Positions 30,213 to 38,300 of a stretch of DNA of 45,963 nt are shown in pieces. Under the pieces are notes generated by a model that saw only the letters and a list, made by a program, of their open reading frames with translations, was not told where the DNA came from and searched no databases. Numbering within the stretch: position 1 is the first letter of the stretch; every line of letters starts with the position of its first letter. The position numbers were made by a program, and so were the translations under genes. Location of the stretch: NCBI GenBank assembly GCA_024331045.1, contig JANDJC010000019.1, positions 1 through 45,963 of the forward strand, in the 5' to 3' direction. Origin of the DNA: Nitrospira sp. Lineage in GTDB: Bacteria; Nitrospirota; Nitrospiria; Nitrospirales; Nitrospiraceae.

Positions 30213-30266
30213 CGGCGCCTCCTTTCTTGGATTCAGGCCATATGAGGCACCCAGAAGCCAAAGGAT

Positions 30267-31526
30267 TCACCCTTTCTGTTTAGCTGGCTGGTCAAGTTTC
30301 TCGATCCCCATCGTCTTCAGGATGGCCCGCTCAAAGAATGGCTCGCTGACACCCTTTTTCATCTTCATCAGGAAATACTTTTCAAGGGCGATTTTCGCCA
30401 GGTGCACCCATTTGCCTTTCTTGGCCCAGGTGACGTTGCGCGGCGCCATCTGAGGCAAGGCAACAAACGCCATGCCCGTATCTCCCATGTCGGCCAGACA
30501 GACGGCATTCCAGGTCGCTGTTTCTCTTTTGTTGCTGTTTTCGATGTCAGCCTTGATATTGTGCACGGCAGCGGACACCATCGACTCGATCATGTAGCCG
30601 GTCTTGGGCGCACCGGTGGGAACCGGCGTCTGCTCTACCGGCGGAATCGCCACACAGACCCCGACAGCATAGATGTTCCGATAGGTCGGATTCGCCTGAT
30701 AGGCATCAATGTTGACAAACCCTTTGGGGTTACAGAGCCCAGGCGTGCTCGCCACGGCATCCACACCAACGAAGGGCGGAATCATCATGGAGTAGCGGAA
30801 GGGTACTTCCTGGCCATCCTCCAAGAGCATCTTGCCCGGCCGCACCTCTTTGATCGCGACATTGGGAATGGACGTAATCGAATGTTCGGCAAACTCATCT
30901 TCCATCAACCTGCGGGATTTCCCCACCCCCGCCAGCCCCATATGACCGATGTAGGGTTCCGGCGTGACGAAGTAGATGGGGACTTTTTTGCGGAGCTTCT
31001 TCTTTCTTAGATCAGCGTCCAAGATAAAGGCCATCTCATAGGCGGGACCGAAACACGAGGCGCCCTGTGCCGCTCCCACGACGATGGGCCCAGGGTCCTG
31101 AAGAAAACTCTGGTAGGCACCCCACGCCTGTTCCGCATGGTCAACCGTACACACCGATTGAGTAAACCCACTGGGGCCGAGACCTGGCACCGCGCCAAAG
31201 TTCAACTTGGGGCCGGTAGCGATAATTAAATAATCGTAAGGGACCTCGCCTTTTGATGTGATCACCCGATTCTGCTGGGGCTCGATCCGCTCCGCCGCCG
31301 CATTGATGAATTCAATACCTCGTTTCGCCAGCACCGGCCCAAGAGAAAAGCTGATGTCTTTTCTCGTTCGCCACCCAACCGCTACCCACGGATTGGACGG
31401 GACGAAATGAAAGAAGTCTACGTTGGAAATGACCGTGACCGTATGTTTCTTGTTCAACAATGCCCGTGCTTCGTAGGCGGCAGGGAGCCCGCCGATGGAT
31501 GCACCGATGATGACCACTCGCGCCAT
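30267..31526 (-). CDS. sqr: Sulfide:quinone oxidoreductase-like flavoprotein
   Basis: 419 residues. The N-terminal FAD Rossmann motif VVIIGASIGG is at 4-13, with a second FAD contact IIATGP (101-106) and the late Ala-Val-Gly motif near 287-290. Cys126, Cys158 and Cys343 match the number and spacing of the three redox cysteines of type I SQR, in SVCTVDH, ASCFGPAYE and AVCLADMGDTG. A C-terminal amphipathic region (about 370-405) would hold it on the membrane. It oxidises sulfide and passes electrons to quinone. The start ATG 31526 has AGGAGGG at good spacing. It is co-directional with the DUF2892 gene. Confidence 0.9.
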   Translation of the reverse strand: MARVVIIGASIGGLPAAYEARALLNKKHTVTVISNVDFFHFVPSNPWVAVGWRTRKDISFSLGPVLAKRGIEFINAAAERIEPQQNRVITSKGEVPYDYLIIATGPKLNFGAVPGLGPSGFTQSVCTVDHAEQAWGAYQSFLQDPGPIVVGAAQGASCFGPAYEMAFILDADLRKKKLRKKVPIYFVTPEPYIGHMGLAGVGKSRRLMEDEFAEHSITSIPNVAIKEVRPGKMLLEDGQEVPFRYSMMIPPFVGVDAVASTPGLCNPKGFVNIDAYQANPTYRNIYAVGVCVAIPPVEQTPVPTGAPKTGYMIESMVSAAVHNIKADIENSNKRETATWNAVCLADMGDTGMAFVALPQMAPRNVTWAKKGKWVHLAKIALEKYFLMKMKKGVSEPFFERAILKTMGIEKLDQPAKQKG

Positions 31527-31694
31527 GATGTCCCTCCTGGTTGAACGTGGAACTCGGTCGTTGAAGACTCCTCATTGTATGATCCATCATCTCCCCTCCG
31601 GATCGGGAATGAAGGGGAGCGAATAAGAAACACCTTGACCTTTGAGGGAGTTTTCCCACGAAGGATTCATGCCAACCCGACACTGGCTGACTTC

Positions 31695-31892
31695 TCACTC
31701 GGAGATGGTTGCGTTCCTTGCCTCTTTCAGCCGATAGATGTCGCGACATGCCGTGCAGCGGGCCATCATGTCGAAGAGATGCCCGTTCCTTTGCTGGATG
31801 ATGACCCCTTCGATAATCGCATCAGCGAGGGCTTCCATATCCTTAGGCAGTCGACAGACCAAGTTGTTTGAATGGCAGCGGCACTTGGCCAT
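31695..31892 (-). CDS. Small Cys-rich protein, function unknown
   Basis: 65 residues with cysteines in two groups: Cys4/Cys6 with His7 (KCRCH) plus Cys13, and Cys46/Cys49 (RCTACR). The central part (about 17-45) looks helical. This fits a small metal- or zinc-binding protein, but I do not recognise a family. The start is ATG 31892 with GGAG about nine bases upstream; the frame is open further up but that part has no such features. It lies about 170 bp upstream of the SQR gene on the same strand. Confidence 0.5.
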   Translation of the reverse strand: MAKCRCHSNNLVCRLPKDMEALADAIIEGVIIQQRNGHLFDMMARCTACRDIYRLKEARNATISE

Positions 31893-32396
31893 GAGCGAGG
31901 CTCCATTTGCGACCCCCTTTTCGTGCCCGCTTCCCTTGCTCGGCTTGCCCACATCGGCTGTCAAGTTTCGGCTCCGCAAAGCCGTGCAGAAGACCATCGA
32001 CCGACTTCAGCAAGAGTCTCACTTCAGCTACATCTGGTCCCATTCGGAGGGGACAAGAAGGATTTCTATCCTTCCGTCACTTCCCGGTGTTGTTCGTCCC
32101 ATTCCAACCAGCCACGATCCACCTTCCAGAGTCAGAACCTAGAGAACGATTGCGGCTAGACACACAGATCGTCTCGTCCCCTGGTTCTCCCCTGTCTCTT
32201 CAGACAGACACTCCAGTTGTTATCGCGCTGTGCCACTCTGGCCCTGCCCACACGAGCCGGTTTCGCTAGAAGCATGAAACAGCCATGTCATGAAAGCAAG
32301 ATCAGGATGCCCAGTGTGGGCTTGATAAACGGAGTCATGAGGCTCTCCGTGGAATGGGGCCACGGTCTAGAAATTTCTTTCTTTTCCCTTCAATAG
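31893..32396. other. Intergenic region, no gene recognised
   Basis: About 500 bp with only short frames on both strands. A six-base-pair hairpin at 32347-32365 (CCGTGG/CCACGG) is followed on the plus strand by a T-rich stretch, but no plus-strand gene precedes it. Confidence 0.4.
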
Positions 32397-32873
32397 CTAG
32401 GACCGGGCGAGGATGACTGCCACAACAATCACGGCAAGCGACAGGAGCAGCGAGAACCGAGGGAGCCAACGAGCCGTTGCGACCACCCACTGTTGCCAGG
32501 TTGTCCGTGAGGCGGGTGGGATGGCCGATGCCTGACTAACCTGAGGCCCCAGTACCACATCATGGAGCGCCGTCACAACCAGAAGTAGCAGGACGAGGGA
32601 AATTTTGAGCGTCGCGAGTGACGACCATGATGCGGGGCTGGTCACAGCCATGCCTCGCCTTGCCAGCAGCAGGGGACCGGTGGTGAGCAATACGGCAATG
32701 GCAACCCAAACCACGATGCGAAACCTGAGCGCCGCTGAGCGGAAGAGCGCCATGAATTCGGGCGCGGCTTTTCGGCTCTTGACCAGTGGCGCCAGGACCA
32801 AGCTCAAAAAGAGCATACCGCCGATCCACGCGACGGCGGCGATGAGATGGAGCGAGACCAAGGTCTGATACAC
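32397..32873 (-). CDS. CopD-like / DUF4149-like membrane protein
   Basis: 158 residues with four membrane helices (about 5-27, 48-70, 84-108 and 136-156). The first helix starts with LHLIAAVAWIGG, the pattern of the CopD domain and related membrane proteins in which the His may bind heme or copper. The start is GTG 32873. I see no Shine-Dalgarno, and a TATTATAG box lies just upstream, so the mRNA could be leaderless. It is divergent from the FGE-like gene. A copper-related role is suggested by family and by the multicopper oxidases nearby; direct evidence is lacking. Confidence 0.75.
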   Translation of the reverse strand: MYQTLVSLHLIAAVAWIGGMLFLSLVLAPLVKSRKAAPEFMALFRSAALRFRIVVWVAIAVLLTTGPLLLARRGMAVTSPASWSSLATLKISLVLLLLVVTALHDVVLGPQVSQASAIPPASRTTWQQWVVATARWLPRFSLLLSLAVIVVAVILARS

Positions 32874-32991
32874 GCCGCTATAATAATCGATTTGTCTTCA
32901 AAATTGTGTGTGACCGCTTGGCTTTTTCTTTTACCGCTTCACTGGCCCCACAACCTTGACTAGCCGATCGCGTCTCGGTAGAGACAACAGC

Positions 32992-33870
32992 ATGCGTCTG
33001 TGGCCGCTATCCGTACTCGCCGTTGGCATTGGTGTCCTGGGAGGGATTTTGTTGACCGGCCTACAGGAGGGCGTCGCTGCTTCAGAATCAGAACTGGCCT
33101 GGCAAATAGCTCGTTTTGCAAGCAGTTCTCCCATGGAAACGGTGCCGGCTGGATGGTTTCTGATGGGAACTCCCCGGGCAGGAGGATTATCTCGATTTGA
33201 GACACAGTATGACGATACGGAACAGCCCCAGCGCCGGATCTGGCTCAATTCATTTTTGATCGACCGTTACGAGGTGAGCCTGGGCGAATTTCTTCGGTGG
33301 CTTGAGCACACACGCCGTCCTCTGCCAGAGGAATTACGCAAGCTCATCGAACATATGGTCGCCGTCCATGCGATCCCTCCGGAGACGTTGAGCAGGTGGC
33401 CGGCATTGTATGTGACATGGCGAGACGCCTCAGAATTTTGTCATGATCTTGGCAAGCGGTTGCCCACCGAAGCGGAATGGGAAAAGGCGGCCCGTGGTGA
33501 GCATGGCCTGGTGTTCCCATGGGGATCAGTCCCTCCTTCCCCTCCTCTCGCCAAGTTTGGCCAGTATCATGTCCATGAGATCCCCATTGTGGGGGCAGTA
33601 GACAGTGGAGAGGAAGGACGTAGCCCTTACGGACTCCATCACATGGCAGGGAATGCCGCCGAGTGGGTCGCCGACTGGTTCGGTATTGACTACTATGCAA
33701 CGATGCCCAGCCGCAATCCTACCGGTCCCCCAAACGGCCGTTACAAGGTTGTGCGGGGAGGTTCGTGGAAAAGCGCACCGGAGATGTTGCGGACAGCGAC
33801 CAGGAGCGGAGCATTGCCGGATCAGCGAACCGCCACGATTGGATTCCGTTGTGCCAAATCGATTGAGTAG
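32992..33870 (+). CDS. Formylglycine-generating-enzyme-like (SUMF1 fold) secreted protein without catalytic cysteines
   Basis: 292 residues. A signal peptide or anchor at about 5-25 precedes an FGE-sulfatase domain from about 45 to the end. It is recognised by VPAGWFLMGTP, DRYEVSLGEFLRW, RLPTEAEWEKAARG, FPWG, GNAAEWVADWF, VVRGGSWKS and the terminal IGFRCA. True formylglycine-generating enzymes have two active-site cysteines shortly after the RGGS motif; here that stretch reads KSAPEMLRTATRSG and has none, so the oxidase reaction is unlikely. Such FGE-fold proteins often bind other ligands or partners. The start is ATG 32992; TTG 32956 is an alternative. The next gene begins within 40 bp, so the two form an operon. 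Confidence 0.87.
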   Translation: MRLWPLSVLAVGIGVLGGILLTGLQEGVAASESELAWQIARFASSSPMETVPAGWFLMGTPRAGGLSRFETQYDDTEQPQRRIWLNSFLIDRYEVSLGEFLRWLEHTRRPLPEELRKLIEHMVAVHAIPPETLSRWPALYVTWRDASEFCHDLGKRLPTEAEWEKAARGEHGLVFPWGSVPPSPPLAKFGQYHVHEIPIVGAVDSGEEGRSPYGLHHMAGNAAEWVADWFGIDYYATMPSRNPTGPPNGRYKVVRGGSWKSAPEMLRTATRSGALPDQRTATIGFRCAKSIE

Positions 33871-33903
33871 TGTATGGAGTCCCTGTCTGCCCTGAGGTTC
33901 AAC

Positions 33904-34557
33904 ATGAACGTCCCCCGCTCCGTTCTGCCCCGCAGAGGGCATCACGTTCGGCAACGACTCACCGGCAGAGTGGTATGCATGATAGCCACGCTGCTCATGA
34001 TAGGGACAAGTGTTCAGCCGAGCCTGTCTTTGAATGTGCCGGCTGGATGGAAACTGTATACCAATGCTCGCTATGGCTTCTCCGTTCGTTACCCGGATGA
34101 GTGGCGCCTGGGTGATCCCATGCCCGACGGAGCCGGCGTGACGCTCTATCCACCGATTCAAGATAGCCTCGTTGCCTTGTCGGGACATCTGAATCTTGTG
34201 CAAGGAGGGAACCAAGACGGCCGGCAGACGCTTGACGAATTTGCAGCGGCTCATCGGCGAATCATCACTGACCTGTATAAAAAGCGCTCCATCGCGCTGA
34301 CGTGGGGCAAGGATCAGGATACAACGTTGGCCGGCTTGCCAGCGAAGAAATTGACGTTCAGCTATGTCAATGAGAAGCAGGTTCCGATCATTGAACACCA
34401 CGTGTTTACGCTCGGCCGGAACGAGGGGCGTGGGATCAGGATCAAGGTGCCCCGGGCAGCAGCAGACAAGGTGATGTCCCAGGTGAAGATCATGCTAGAG
34501 ACGTATCAGCCCGGTCGAGACCAGGATGCCATCAGCCCCTTGGTGCCGTCTCCTTAA
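33904..34557 (+). CDS. Secreted PsbP-like protein, function unknown
   Basis: 217 residues. After a basic N-terminus a hydrophobic segment (about 25-42) works as a signal peptide. The mature part begins LNVPAGWKLYTNARYGFSVRYPDEW, a pattern seen in PsbP-like proteins and other bacterial secreted alpha-beta domains, and ends in a Pro-rich tail. I do not recognise a specific function. The start is probably ATG 33904, with GAGG six bases upstream; ATG 33874, three bases after the FGE-like stop, is the alternative. It is co-transcribed with the FGE-like gene and convergent with the next gene. Confidence 0.72.
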   Translation: MNVPRSVLPRRGHHVRQRLTGRVVCMIATLLMIGTSVQPSLSLNVPAGWKLYTNARYGFSVRYPDEWRLGDPMPDGAGVTLYPPIQDSLVALSGHLNLVQGGNQDGRQTLDEFAAAHRRIITDLYKKRSIALTWGKDQDTTLAGLPAKKLTFSYVNEKQVPIIEHHVFTLGRNEGRGIRIKVPRAAADKVMSQVKIMLETYQPGRDQDAISPLVPSP

Positions 34558-34653
34558 CACCCGAAAGGTGGCGTGCTACCATGGATGCCATCTCGCATCC
34601 TCAACTTCCCGTTTTCTTCTGCTGGTTGTACGCCTTCCGCAGTGAGGATCTCT

Positions 34654-35184
34654 TCAGTAGGGACGCAGGTGCCGTCCCTTGATTTCAAGCGGCGCCGATG
34701 TCAGCTCTCGGTACAGCCGATGGAACGATTCCGTCGTAAGGGTAGGGTCCTGCAGCTTGGCTAGTTCAGAGGCGGTAATTGGATACTCAACCGTGTCATC
34801 AAAATTGGATGATGCAATCGTGATGAAGCGCGGAGGGAACAACCGCTCCGGCAACAGGATGTCAATACCATCATTGTATTTGATCGCAAGACGGATGGCT
34901 TCCCGTGCCTTGTCAGCCGGCACATCGCGGCCCAGTCCGATATTTTTAGGAGGGTGCCCCAACCTGGCGAATTGAATATGGACGTTCGTCAAGCCAGCCT
35001 GTGCAAATTCTGCTTTAATTTCCTTCTCTCTGTCTTGATATTCTTTGGCGAGGACAACTTCGATCCTGCTCACTGAGGGAACCGTTTCAGCATGACCACC
35101 CTCCTCGGCAGCGGGACCCTGCCCACCTGTCAAGGCAATGATCATGATTGTTCCCCCAAGCATCATCAGCCATTGTCTTGTCAT
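34654..35184 (-). CDS. Secreted protein of unknown function
   Basis: 176 residues with a signal peptide (hydrophobic about 5-22, cleavage near PAAEE). The mature protein mixes helices and strands and has no cysteine or recognisable cofactor motif. The segment GLGRDVPADKAREAIRLAIKYNDGIDILLPERLFPP reads like a folded domain, and codon structure is consistent with a real gene. It lies 143 bp downstream of the multicopper oxidase gene on the same strand, after the hairpin at 35234-35257, so it may be a partly uncoupled member of that unit. Confidence 0.7.
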   Translation of the reverse strand: MTRQWLMMLGGTIMIIALTGGQGPAAEEGGHAETVPSVSRIEVVLAKEYQDREKEIKAEFAQAGLTNVHIQFARLGHPPKNIGLGRDVPADKAREAIRLAIKYNDGIDILLPERLFPPRFITIASSNFDDTVEYPITASELAKLQDPTLTTESFHRLYRELTSAPLEIKGRHLRPY

Positions 35185-35233
35185 AGGAATGAAAAATTCC
35201 CCCCTCTCGATTGCGTCGTGATGGGGAAAGCAG

Positions 35234-35257
35234 ACTGGGGGGCTTGCGCCCCCCAGT
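35234..35257. terminator. Strong GC hairpin after the first multicopper oxidase gene
   Basis: Perfect ten-base-pair stem ACTGGGGGGC / GCCCCCCAGT with a four-base TTGC loop. It lies about 70 nt downstream of the minus-strand oxidase stop. On the plus strand it is followed by GTTTTG, on the minus strand by a mixed pyrimidine stretch, so it is a terminator or attenuator candidate in both directions. The next minus-strand gene starts 50 bp beyond it. Confidence 0.6.
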
Positions 35258-35327
35258 GTTTTGTAAGGAACGGCCTTTCTTGCCCCAGAGGCGAACTCAG
35301 GATCAATCCTGAGCTCACCCCCACCGG

Positions 35328-38300
35328 TTATTCGCTGCCCAATGATGTTGGCGTGACCTTCGGCTCATCCATCTGCTGTTCCACCCGTTTTGTCGGAGGA
35401 AGCTGTGGCGTGAGCGGAAGAATTCTCCGGTCGTCAACCGGTAACACTCGGAAAAGTCCCCATTGTCCAGCGTTGGCATACGCTGGCCTCTGGTTTTTCC
35501 AAATGTAATCACCAGCGATCTTGTTCGGCCCGCCGGCTCCACCGGTCAGATAGGCATTGATCACCTCCGAGCCGCCAAACTCCATTGTGCTGACCTGGTC
35601 AGCTCCCTTCATGTACGGTTCATGTGGCCACTCGTGGCCGTCGATCGTAAAGAGCTGAACCTGTTCACTGAACGCTCCCAGCACGTGAATGGCAACTGGA
35701 TCCCCCACGTGAGCCTGCAAGAGAGGTGTGGATGGCACCTCTCCTGCCTTCACGCAACTAAAGACCTCTGGGACATCGCACCCCTTTTCAATTCTCCAGG
35801 CAGCTGGCTCTGACCGATAATTGACAGCCGTGATGCCGGCTACCTGCTGAATGTAGGGCATGAAGCTGACTCCCACAATGTTGTCTTCATCCTGGAACAT
35901 CAGGGCGAAATCACGATAGTTCTTTCTGTGCTCATTTCCAGGAATCGTGCGGTCCACGAGGACATCAGCTCGCCAACTACTCTTGAGCGAGATGTCCTCT
36001 CCTGTCACAGGATCTCGGTATTGAGACCCTTTAGGACCGACGATGATGGCGCCGAAGAGGCCGTTTCGGGGGTTTTCGATTACGTTACCCCAATCTTGAA
36101 TCAAGGCCGCAACCTCTCCGTACTCCGGATGAGCATAATACGTATAGGTTCGGCTCTCACCTGGCCCGATTGTCTGATCACCGGGATTGTTGCCCACGTT
36201 GGCTCCGAATGAGTCCTTCGGATCAAACGCCATCATGTCAACATGGAATCCGGCCCGATCCTTCGCCATTTCATTCTTCAGATGAATCTTGACACAGTCA
36301 CCAACGTTCACGTGGAGTGTCAACGGGCTCGGTTTTAATTCGCCCGCCTTGACCTTCCCGCGGTCGCCCTCCAGCACATACATCTTGCCCAGCTCGTTGC
36401 CGAAGACCATCTTGCGCTCAAGATCGACCTCCATGACGCCGGGTGCTCCATCGTGGTACCTGATCGGCTGATCGATGGCCACCACGTTGAAGGACTTCAC
36501 CGGCGCATCAGCCGGACAAACTGAGGGAGCGGATTTCTGGATTTCCTCGCGACCTGGCAGTGGCTTCAGATCTTTCTGCAACTCGTCGTAGACACGAATG
36601 ATCCCCCAACTTCCTTCTGAGAAGTGAGACGCTCTCCCACTATAGTAGAGATAGTCCCCCGCCATTCTCTGAGGACCACCGGCGGCCGGAATGGCCGGGT
36701 CATACCGTTCGCCAATCACCAAGTGAATCGTGCTTCGCGGCATGGCATTGGTGGCATATCGCTCCATCGGGAACCAGTGACCTGTGACGTGCCAAGTATG
36801 GACCTCGTTGGCCGACCCAACCAGCGCTCGTACGACAATTGGATCGCCAAGATAGGCTCGCAGCAGTGGTGTCGCTGGGTCTCCATGAATCCTAGACACA
36901 AACAACTTTGACGGATCCGGGTCATTAGCTAGCCTCACACTCAGCGGTTCGACTCGCATGCTGTACCCGCTGCCCGTCGTCGCTTCCCCTCCGTTCAAGA
37001 ACCACATAGGCGATTTGTTGATCCGTGGCGGGAATTGATGAGACGGAGGGCCGTCCACCGTCACCGCACCAACTTTCGCCTGGGGGTTGTCCGTCGTGAT
37101 CAGCTCTGCCGTTCTGGCATTGCTGTCCATAATGTGCATCATCACCTCGCGGAAACTTCCGCGAATGTGTGCCGATACCGGCTCCAGCGTGTGAATATCC
37201 GCGATGGGGCCGCTCCTGATTTCCTTGCCTGTCACTGGATCATGGTAAGTGGACCGGGGCGGCTCTGTAATAAGGGCGGAAAAGAGCCCATGCCCCCATG
37301 TGTCTGTTCCGAACACGTGATCATGCCAGTACACAGTTCCAAGGTCGGCGTCGATATACCAGCGCTCACGAATAAACTCCACACTCACAATATCGTTTTT
37401 CTTATGACCATACTTCAGCGGTCGATCAAAGGTAATGGTCTTCCCATTGATACTCTTGATTCGCGCCACTTCGAAGTACTTCGGATCATCCATCCCCACA
37501 CCCAACTCAATGTTCACGTGGAACTTCGACGGGTCGGCCACCGTGATGCTTGAGGCACCGGCCTTGACGTCCGCCGTCAAGACGGTATTGGCCGGGAGAG
37601 GCATACCCTCGTTCGGCGCGGGGTCTTTCAACATCGTGAAGGCACGTAGCGACATGTCATAGGAGAACCCGATGGTCGGTCCGTCGGACGCACTGGTGTC
37701 GAACTGGAAGAAATGCGGGTGGAGGTTAATTTTATTAGCCCACCCTGTCCGTGCATCATCCGGTATTTCGTTTTTAAAGATCACGTCCACACAGTCATAC
37801 ACGTTAGCACGGATGACTAGCGGTACCTGCTTGTCAGGGTTCTTTCTGACCTCTTCCTCTTCTTCATGCAACACATAGATCATGCCGATAGGATCAACGA
37901 TGGCCGGCGTTTTGGCCGTCGCTTTCTTCAAGGTAATCGGCAGCGTAATCGAATGGATCGTAAAGAATTTTCTTGGTGCATTCTCAGGACACAGACTCCA
38001 AGGCCCTTGTTCCCCTGGTCTAGCCGGTTCCGTGCTCTTGGTTCCGTCTTCCCGCACGTGGAACGGCTCCAGCCACGGAGCCCCTCCATGATTTGGTGCA
38101 AAAGGAGGACGCTTCCCCAAATGCGGGCGTAACCACGGGAAGGCCAACTTGCCCGTCTGAGGATCAAAAAGAATCGGCGGACGCTTCAACGGAGCTGGCG
38201 AGACATAATTGGCCCACTGATGCGGCGTCTCTGGCTCGTTGAGTGCAAGATCTCCCTCCCACTTCCAGTCAACAACGGTGGCATCATGAGCTTGGGCTTG

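Noticed and set aside
32347..32365. Six-bp hairpin followed by T-rich sequence on the plus strand
   Set aside because: No plus-strand gene lies upstream, and in the minus orientation no T-run follows; not called as a terminator.
32992..33870. Calling the FGE-like gene a sulfatase-maturating enzyme
   Set aside because: The two catalytic cysteines are missing and no sulfatase gene is in the window.
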